A stretch of 64,000 bases of DNA, from the NCBI RefSeq assembly GCF_036320965.1, contig NC_092236.1, forward strand, positions 12,453,018-12,517,017, written 5' to 3'. This document shows positions 62,261-64,000 of the stretch, piece after piece. The notes under the pieces are model-generated. The model was not told where the DNA came from. It did not search any database and was given only the letters and a program-made list of their open reading frames with translations. The position numbers and the translations under genes are program-made. Numbering within the stretch: position 1 is the stretch's first letter; every line of letters begins with the position of its first letter. The DNA is from Panulirus ornatus. Lineage: Eukaryota > Arthropoda > Malacostraca > Decapoda > Palinuridae.

Positions 62261-62360
62261 TGTACCGACGAAGGATGTGGTTGGTCTGGGAACCTTGCGT
62301 GTGACTCACGCTGTCATGTGTTGTGTTCTGCACCGCTTAAAACTCTCCCTCTCTCCCTCC

Positions 62361-62362
<2 letters not shown>

Positions 62363-62402
<40 letters not shown>
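62363..62402. repeat. (TC)n microsatellite
   Basis: A pure TC run of about 40 bp, followed by C-rich sequence. Confidence 0.95.
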
Positions 62403-62407
<5 letters not shown>

Positions 62408-62613
62408 ACCCTCACACATCCCCCTATCCCCTCCCCCCCACAACCTTCCCTTCCCTTCCCCCTCTTCTCCTCAAAGTACACACTAACTAACCCTACTCCC
62501 GGGATGAGCAAATGTACCTGGCCATGACGCATCAAGACCGCCTCCCTCCCGCTCCCTCCCTCACCACGTGTACCGTGACGCTCACCGCTACACTGTGGGT
62601 TATTCCACGATGT

Positions 62614-63359
62614 GATCCCGGAGCACGAGGGGGCGACCCTTGAGCACGAAGGGACCAGCCTTGAGCACGACGGGGCGACCCTTGAGCACGACGAGACCAG
62701 CCTTGAGCACGAAGGGACGACCCTTGAGCACGACGGGACCAGCCTTGAACACGACGGGACCAGCCTTGAGCACGACGAGACCAGCCTTGAGCACGAAGGG
62801 GCGACCCTTGAGCACGACGGGACCAGCCTTGAGCACGAAGGGGCGACCCTTGAGCACGACGGGACCAGCCTTGAGCACGAAGGGGCGACCCTTGAGCACG
62901 ACGAGACCAGCCTTGAGCACGAAACACGATCCTTGAGTATGATAGCCAGGCCTTTGCTTTGACTATTTTTTCCAGATCAGATCTAAGGCCAGGCCATCAT
63001 ACCCAAGGGTCGTAACGTCGTGCTCAAGGGTCGTACCGTCGTGCTCGAGGGTCGTATCGTCGTGCTTGAAGGTCGTACTGTCGTGCTCGAGGGTCGTACC
63101 GTTGCGCTTGAAGGTCGTACTGTCGCGCTCGGGGGTCGTACCGTCGTGTTCGAGGATCGTATTGTCGTGCTCGAGGGTCGTACCTTCGTACTCGAGGGTC
63201 GTACCGTCGCGCTTGAGGGTCGTACTGTCGCACTATAGGGTCGTACCGTCGTGCTCGGGGGTCGTACCGTCGCGCGAGGGTCGTACCGTCCTGCTCGGGG
63301 GTCGTACCGTCGTGTTCGAGGGTCGTACCGTCGTGCTCGAGGGTCGTACCGTCGTGTTG
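62614..63359. mobile_element. Foldback-like element: inverted arrays of a 21-bp unit around a short loop
   Basis: The left arm (62614-62930) has 14 exact 21-bp units (consensus CCTTGAGCACGACGGGACCA and variants) plus a degenerate first one. The right arm (63005-63359) has 17 units of GAGGGTCGTACCGTCGTGCT plus one base, one of them 2 bp short. Right-arm units are the reverse complement of left-arm units apart from arm-specific changes. The centre is a stem of 62931-62953 against 62986-63008 (20 of 23 positions pair) with a 32-nt loop. Tandem short repeats forming long inverted ends around a small middle is the design of Drosophila foldback elements. Homology to FB is not claimed, and no transposase is present. 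Confidence 0.85.
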
Positions 63360-63476
63360 GCTGGGTTCATTTACTTCTTTGCATTTCCGGCGTGTCAACA
63401 TTCTCCACTTCCAAAAGCTGACGACACGGAGGCAGCCCCGGACCTGCTGCCAGGACCTGCTGCCACCACTGATGAC

Positions 63477-63478
<2 letters not shown>
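63360..63478. other. Spacer next to foldback-like element
   Basis: Unique sequence with a CCAGGACCTGCTGCC direct duplication near 63441-63470. Confidence 0.5.

Positions 63479-63529
<51 letters not shown>
63479..63529. repeat. (CA)n microsatellite
   Basis: A pure CA run of about 50 bp. Confidence 0.95.
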
Positions 63530-63531
<2 letters not shown>

Positions 63532-64000
63532 ACGTCCCTCCCTGTGGCCAGAGGACGTCAGAGTGACCCAGCGACAGCAGCTTCGGGATGAATGATAAAG
63601 AATAGCACTGTCATCCTCACTCTCGGCCCACGACACCTCTTCCTCGACACACTGTGACATAAGGGAGGTATTCCATCAGTTTGATATTAAATTCCAACTC
63701 GTCACGCCATGATATGATGGATCAGATATGCAACCGAAGTATTCAGTTACGAGAGATGGACACACGGCTAGAAATACAGCACAAAGATGAGTCAAGGACT
63801 CGCCCTGTGTTGCGAAAACTGTACGAGTCTTGTGTGGGTCATTAACATACGTTCAGGCAGCACATATGTTCTAAACCTGACACACACACACACACACACA
63901 CACACACAACACGAAGCAGCCAGCGAAGAAGAACAGAAAATTACTAAGTTTACTGGAGCTGGGGAGTAAAACACATTATGGAAGTATATATATATATATA
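63530..64000. other. Intergenic with (CA)n 63880-63908 and (TA)n at the window end
   Basis: No gene recognised. (CA)n at 63880-63908, and the start of a (TA)n run at about 63987-64000 that continues beyond the window. Confidence 0.6.

Noticed and set aside
62614..63359. CRISPR array
   Set aside because: Units are contiguous 21-mers without spacers, the two arrays are inverted, and the genome is eukaryotic.
62532..63566. Several repeat-protein-like frames (up to 169 codons)
   Set aside because: They follow the 21-bp arrays in every frame that lacks a stop word. No non-repetitive coding sequence adjoins them.

Overview
This is eukaryotic, arthropod-like genomic DNA, probably from a decapod crustacean. 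That identification is an inference from the long AT-rich introns, the abundance of (AG)n, (CA)n and (TA)n microsatellites, and several layers of decayed non-LTR retrotransposons. One protein-coding gene can be supported from start codon to stop codon: a Rab10 small GTPase on the minus strand. It has six coding exons (47617 down to 22710), GT/AG splice sites at every junction and a 203-residue product. The P-loop, switch I, WDTAGQE, NKCD and ETSAK motifs, the Thr73 position and a C-terminal Cys-Cys-Ala are all present. A roughly 4-kb repeat-free stretch (18640-22709) ending at a poly(A) signal is a candidate 3' UTR.

Layout. 1-18.6 kb is intergenic. It holds an old CR1/jockey-type LINE relic (+, 1.8-3.06 kb), two G-poor C/A/T-rich blocks (3.6-4.6 and 5.7-6.3 kb), a 21-bp-motif palindrome at 6.3 kb, a GC-rich patch with paired E2F-like and YY1-like sites at 14.3 kb, and a jockey-like RT relic (-, 16.5-17.0 kb). 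18.6-47.7 kb is Rab10. Its introns carry copies of one young LINE family (25.1, 31.5, 33.7 and 38.8-40.3 kb), older LINE relics, a Tigger/pogo transposase relic (25.75-26.25 kb), and a SINE-like family whose 3' end matches the LINE tail. 47.9-64 kb has no recognisable gene and is dominated by microsatellites and minisatellites.

The most unusual structure is at 62.6-63.36 kb. Two arrays of a 21-bp unit, about 15 and 17 copies, lie in opposite orientation around a roughly 20/23-bp stem and a 32-bp loop. This architecture resembles foldback (FB-type) elements. Diverged copies of the same 21-bp unit occur at 6.3, 50.4, 51.7 and 54.2 kb, some with the same arm/loop junction, which suggests a mobile or formerly mobile family. 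Further minisatellites have periods of 30 bp (58.9 kb) and 27 bp (59.5 kb, exactly 13 units with a probable 81-bp higher-order pattern).

No tRNA, rRNA or CRISPR array was seen. Most long open frames at 58-64 kb are by-products of tandem repeats whose period is a multiple of three.
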